64,000 nt of DNA from assembly GCA_023411575.1 (NCBI GenBank), contig JAEYOP010000031.1, positions 21,022 to 85,021 on the forward strand, read 5' to 3'. Source of the stretch: Bacillota bacterium. GTDB taxonomy: Bacteria; Bacillota; Clostridia; Acetivibrionales; DTU013. A program made the translations under genes and the position numbers. The notes under the pieces were generated by a model that was given only the letters and a program-made list of their open reading frames with translations, was not told where the DNA came from and made no database searches. Every line of letters begins with the position of its first letter. Position 1 is the stretch's first letter. Shown here one piece after another: positions 60,747 through 64,000 of this stretch.

Positions 60747-61532
60747 TTATTCCGTTTCCACCTGGTTCGCCGCTCCCGACATGTCGCCCAGTTCGTATCC
60801 TATAATGGAAACGACGGCGATTCCGGCCGTTTCGGTCCTGAGAATCCTCGGCCCGAGGGTGACCGACACAAAACCGTCTTCCACCGCTTTGGCCACTTCC
60901 TCCGCCGTAAATCCGCCCTCCGGTCCGATGAAAACCGCAATCTTCAAAGCCGGATTTCCCGCCTTGAACTTTTCCAACTGACCCCGCAGTCCGCCTTCGG
61001 TCTCCTCTTCATACGGCAGCAGCCTCAGTCGGCAGCTCCCCGCCCGCTTCAGCGCCTCCGCAAAGCGCACCGGTTCATCGACCTGCGGCACGATGCCCCT
61101 GTCGCATTGCTTCGCCGCCTCAAGGGCTATGCGCTGCCACCTGGCGGCCTTCGCCGCCGAGTCCTTCGCGCTGTCGAACTTGACGACCGTCCGGGCGGTC
61201 ATCACCGGCACGATCCGGTTTACGCCAAGCTCCACGCACTTCTGTATGATAAAATCCATTTTATCCGCCTTGGGTACTCCCTGGAACAGGGTAATATCGA
61301 CGGACGGCTCCGTCCGGTTGGGCCGCTCGCCGGTGATCCGGGCAAGGATGCTTTCCTTCTCAATGCTTTCAATCGTCACCTCAAAGTCGGTGCCCGCTCC
61401 GTCCGACAGCTCCAGGGAATCTCCGGGCATGCTGCGCAGGACGCTGCGGATATGCTTGACGTCCTCCCCGGTAATTGCTATGGTTCCACTCTTTTTATCC
61501 ACTGCGCTTTTTTCTACAAAGAATCTGGACAT
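60747..61532 (-). CDS. rsmE: 16S rRNA (uracil-1498-N3)-methyltransferase
   Basis: 261 aa. SPOUT methyltransferase that modifies U1498. N-terminal PUA-like part (MSRFFVE, HIRSVLRSMPGDSLEL) and C-terminal knot with IGPEGGFTAEEV (about residue 201-212), ITLGPRILRTETAGIAVVSI (the SAM site). The start overlaps the prmA stop by 19 bases. Usual order dnaJ-prmA-rsmE. Confidence 0.95.
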   Translation of the reverse strand: MSRFFVEKSAVDKKSGTIAITGEDVKHIRSVLRSMPGDSLELSDGAGTDFEVTIESIEKESILARITGERPNRTEPSVDITLFQGVPKADKMDFIIQKCVELGVNRIVPVMTARTVVKFDSAKDSAAKAARWQRIALEAAKQCDRGIVPQVDEPVRFAEALKRAGSCRLRLLPYEEETEGGLRGQLEKFKAGNPALKIAVFIGPEGGFTAEEVAKAVEDGFVSVTLGPRILRTETAGIAVVSIIGYELGDMSGAANQVETE

Positions 61533-62458
61533 TTAAACGCTATCGCCACCCATTCGCCCATTTCCAATATTTCCAACAGGTCAAAACCCAGCCCGGTATA
61601 TGCTTTCACTACGTCGTCCCGTCTCTCCCGGATAATGCCCGACGTGAGTAAAACTCCGTCCTTCTGCAGATAGGTAGGCATAAGCCCGGACAGACCAATG
61701 ACCACATCCGCAATAATATTGGCAACAACGATATCCGCCTTTTGCGGCTCAAGATCGGCCAGTACGCCTTTCCGGACCGTTATTCGGTCTATAACACCGT
61801 TTATTGCGCAATTCTCCTTCGATACCCTTGCCGCCACCTCATCGATGTCGATAGCCTCCGCGTGGCTTGCACCAAGCTTTACCGCTATTATGGAAAGGAT
61901 ACCTGTTCCGCAGCCGACATCAATCACGGTATCCTCTTTTTTCACATACTTCTCCAGCAATTGGGAGCAGAGTCTTGTCGTCTCATGGGTGCCGGTGCCG
62001 AACGCCATCCCCGGATCCATTTCGATCACCAGCTCGCCGGCCTGTTTCTCGTACTCTTCCCAACTGGGCTTGATCACAACGGAATCGGAAATATGGAACG
62101 GCTTGTAGTATTTCTTCCATGCCGTCGCCCAATCCTCGTCATCCACCTGGTTGCTGCCCTGGTAGCCCCTTCCCGTATCCAGGAACTGCGAAATGAACTT
62201 CAGCTTCTCCTGGATCAGGACCGCCAGTTCCTCCGGCGACAGTTCCTGGTTAAAGTAAGCCTTGACTGTCACTTCCGTCCCCAGGGAATCCATAAATTCC
62301 GGATCCGCGTAATCCAGGGAACCAGGGCTTTCGATCTGCCTCCGGATTTCATTGGGGTCTTCGATCACCACGCCGCCCGCGCCGATGGAGTTCAGCATTT
62401 CCGACACGGCGTCGTAAGCTTCCTCTGTGGTCTTTATACAAACTTCAGTCCATTTCAT
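61514..62458 (-). CDS. prmA: Ribosomal protein L11 methyltransferase
   Basis: 314 aa. N-terminal substrate-recognition domain (MKWTEVCIKTTEEAYDAVS) and C-terminal Rossmann domain with DVGCGTGILSIIAVKLG (about residue 183-199), the FGTGTHETTR segment and the DIVVANIIADV motif. Start ATG 62458, 19 bases after the dnaJ stop; an earlier start at 62494 would overlap dnaJ. Confidence 0.96.
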   Translation of the reverse strand: MKWTEVCIKTTEEAYDAVSEMLNSIGAGGVVIEDPNEIRRQIESPGSLDYADPEFMDSLGTEVTVKAYFNQELSPEELAVLIQEKLKFISQFLDTGRGYQGSNQVDDEDWATAWKKYYKPFHISDSVVIKPSWEEYEKQAGELVIEMDPGMAFGTGTHETTRLCSQLLEKYVKKEDTVIDVGCGTGILSIIAVKLGASHAEAIDIDEVAARVSKENCAINGVIDRITVRKGVLADLEPQKADIVVANIIADVVIGLSGLMPTYLQKDGVLLTSGIIRERRDDVVKAYTGLGFDLLEILEMGEWVAIAFKCPDSL

Positions 62459-62477
62459 TCGCTCTCTATCCTCCGCT

Positions 62478-63623
62478 CTACATCCCCAGGGCATCCTTCA
62501 TCTTGTCGAAAAAGCCCTTGCGCTGTTCGTGCACCTCATCGCCGCTGATTTCGGCAAAGGCGCGAAGCGCTGCCTTCTGCTTTTCGTTCAGTTTCTTCGG
62601 CACGTCGATTTCAACCTTAACATACTGGTCCCCTCTGCCATTCCCCCGGAGATAGGGGATGCCCTTCCCTTTCAGCCGGAAGATGGAGCCGGTCTGCGTA
62701 CCTTCGGGAATAGAGTATTTCACTTTGCCGTCCAGCGTAGGAACTTCGAGCTCGGCGCCCAGAACAGCCTGCACGAACGTAATGGGCATTTCGCAAACAA
62801 CGTCGTTGCCCTGCCTTTTAAAGATCGCATGAGCCTTTACCCGGATCGTAACATACAGGTCGCCGGCAGGACCGCCCTTTGCTCCGGGATCGCCTTCTCC
62901 CCGGAGGGACATGGTCTGGCCGTCGTCGATCCCGGCCGGGATGTTCAGTTTGATTTTCACCGATTTGCGTACTTTCCCCTTGCCGCTGCAGGTCGGACAC
63001 GGGTTGGAAATGATCTTTCCTTCGCCGCGGCAGGCGTCGCAGGTCTTTACATTTACAAACTGGCCGAAAGGCGTGTTCTGCTTGTACTGGACCTGCCCGG
63101 TGCCGTTGCACTGGGTGCACGTGCTGGGGCTGGTACCCGCCTTTGCGCCGGAGCCTCCGCACACGCCGCAGTTTTCATGGCGGCTGACCGTTATTTCTTT
63201 TTCAATGCCGAATGCGGCCTCCTCAAACGTAATATCCGTGGAATATTTCAGATCGGCGCCCTTCTGCGGGCCGGAACGGCTCCTGGTCGAACGGCCGAAG
63301 CCCGAGCCGCCGAAGAAGGACTCGAAGATATCGCCGATGCCTCCGAAATCGAAATCGCCGAAGCCGGCTCCTGCGCTGCCGAAGCCGTTCGGGTCCACGC
63401 CGGCATGTCCGTACTGGTCGTACCGGGCTCGCTTCTGGGGATCGCTCAGTATTTCATAAGCCTCGTTTACTTCCTTGAATTTGGCCTCTGCCGTCTTATC
63501 GCCCGGGTTGACGTCCGGATGATACTGCTTCGCCATTTTTCTGTATGCTTTCTTTATATCGGCGTCCGAAGCTCCTTTTGCTACCTCCAGCACCTCATAA
63601 AAATCCCTTTTGGACTGCGCCAA
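62478..63623 (-). CDS. dnaJ: Chaperone protein DnaJ
   Basis: 381 aa, type A Hsp40. J domain with HPD (AKQYHPDVNPGD, about residue 33-44), Gly/Phe-rich segment (about 76-115), four CxxCxGxG zinc repeats (CGVCGGSG, CTQCNGTG, CDACRGEG, CPTCSGKG) and C-terminal substrate domain. The likely start is TTG 63623 with GGAG about 10 bases upstream; no in-frame ATG exists nearby. dnaK is expected on the same strand beyond the right edge. Confidence 0.96.
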   Translation of the reverse strand: MAQSKRDFYEVLEVAKGASDADIKKAYRKMAKQYHPDVNPGDKTAEAKFKEVNEAYEILSDPQKRARYDQYGHAGVDPNGFGSAGAGFGDFDFGGIGDIFESFFGGSGFGRSTRSRSGPQKGADLKYSTDITFEEAAFGIEKEITVSRHENCGVCGGSGAKAGTSPSTCTQCNGTGQVQYKQNTPFGQFVNVKTCDACRGEGKIISNPCPTCSGKGKVRKSVKIKLNIPAGIDDGQTMSLRGEGDPGAKGGPAGDLYVTIRVKAHAIFKRQGNDVVCEMPITFVQAVLGAELEVPTLDGKVKYSIPEGTQTGSIFRLKGKGIPYLRGNGRGDQYVKVEIDVPKKLNEKQKAALRAFAEISGDEVHEQRKGFFDKMKDALGM

Positions 63624-64000
63624 ACCTCAACATCTCCATTCCTGCCATAAATTATGCGTTGCTCCATGCCATTTCAACATTGTATCACATCAACCGCCTT
63701 CCAGCACAGGGTTAATTCATCGAAAGGAAATCGTCCCTGTGCTGAAGCAGGCGTTCAGGAACAACGGAACATTCACCCCGGTTCTTCCTTACCTCAAAAT
63801 AAGCCAAAGCTGTATTCCAGCCTCGGCTTATTCTTTCACCGGCTCTTCCCGGTTATGGAACAGTAGGAATGACCGAATCATAAATTCCGGTTCTGGAGCG
63901 GTTATTTTCCGCCCTTACTTCGTTGTCGTCAGTTGCAATAAAACAATTATTGCGCCTTCCTCCGCCTTGTAAGGACGAAAAATCCCTCGCTCAAGAATCC
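63624..64000. other. Gene-free stretch upstream of dnaJ with three inverted repeats
   Basis: No coding sequence can be supported. Inverted repeats: CAGCACAGGG (63702-63711) / CCCTGTGCTG (63735-63744); AATAAGCC-AAA-GCTG / CAGC-CTC-GGCTTATT (63798-63842), with TTTTG on the minus-strand side; ACCGG / CCGGT near 63848-63855. The second could terminate a minus-strand dnaK transcript or regulate dnaJ. The bases 63860-64000 look repeat-like, but this cannot be tested here. Confidence 0.45.

Noticed and set aside
1..64000. CRISPR array, prophage, integrase or complete insertion sequence
   Set aside because: No regularly spaced direct repeats, phage structural genes, recombinases or transposases were found.

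Overview
The window reads as a chromosome segment of a low-to-mid GC Gram-positive anaerobe of the Clostridia. Support comes from RNase J, RemA, TmcAL (YlbM), pyruvate phosphate dikinase, a split Na+-pumping decarboxylase, YesM/YesN-type two-component systems, lipoprotein-anchored CUT1 sugar transporters, consensus sigma-A promoters and strong Shine-Dalgarno sites. The species cannot be named from the sequence alone.

Layout. (1) 1-4.9 kb, plus strand: the 3' part of a GH39 glycosidase followed by an LplB/LplC/LplA-like sugar ABC importer, closed by a strong terminator. (2) 4.9-10.05 kb: a small accessory island holding a metallo-beta-lactamase-fold pseudogene, a very large unrecognised protein (about 1135 aa), and a decayed Rhs-type tail with an HELTH-motif partner gene. 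(3) 10-20.6 kb, housekeeping: priA, a methyl-H4folate methyltransferase-like gene overlapping tmcAL, a membrane protein, tyrS, RNase J, an orphan promoter-hairpin pair that may be a small RNA, an MFS transporter and tRNA-Gln(CUG). (4) 20.6-25.3 kb: one apparent operon for a biotin-dependent Na+-pump decarboxylase (alpha, gamma, biotin carrier, beta) ending in a Na+/Ca2+ exchanger. (5) 25.4-34.2 kb: an amino-sugar-like catabolic cluster with two divergent NagB paralogues, a TIM-barrel isomerase, a CUT1 importer and a YesM/YesN pair. (6) 34.4-43.2 kb: regulators and signalling proteins (DUF2087/GIY-YIG-like protein, GGDEF-EAL, ABC-binding-protein-like sensor kinase with AraC response regulator, CheY-like protein, a TetR with a promoter-embedded operator) plus an AEC transporter. 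(7) 43.2-48.8 kb: catalase, two small membrane proteins and ppdK.

(8) 48.9-56.1 kb is the most notable region. Seven genes on one strand match the gene content of a flavin-based extracellular electron transfer (FLEET) locus: Ndh2 with a C-terminal membrane domain, polyprenyl diphosphate synthase (DmkB), UbiA prenyltransferase (DmkA), NusG-domain-II protein (EetA), Gx-type membrane protein (EetB), a tandem-duplicated PplA-like lipoprotein and an ApbE-type FMN transferase (FmnB). Expected function: NADH to a dedicated demethylmenaquinone pool, then across the membrane to a flavinylated surface lipoprotein and external acceptors. (9) 56.3-63.6 kb: a conserved minus-strand housekeeping run dnaJ-prmA-rsmE-yicC-remA-rpoZ-coaBC-glyS, in which gmk, normally between remA and rpoZ, is absent.

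Functional links inferred: the Na+ pump and exchanger share one transcript; the FLEET locus could provide an NADH sink in an otherwise fermentative cell; catalase suggests exposure to oxygen. No CRISPR array, prophage, rRNA operon or intact insertion sequence was seen.
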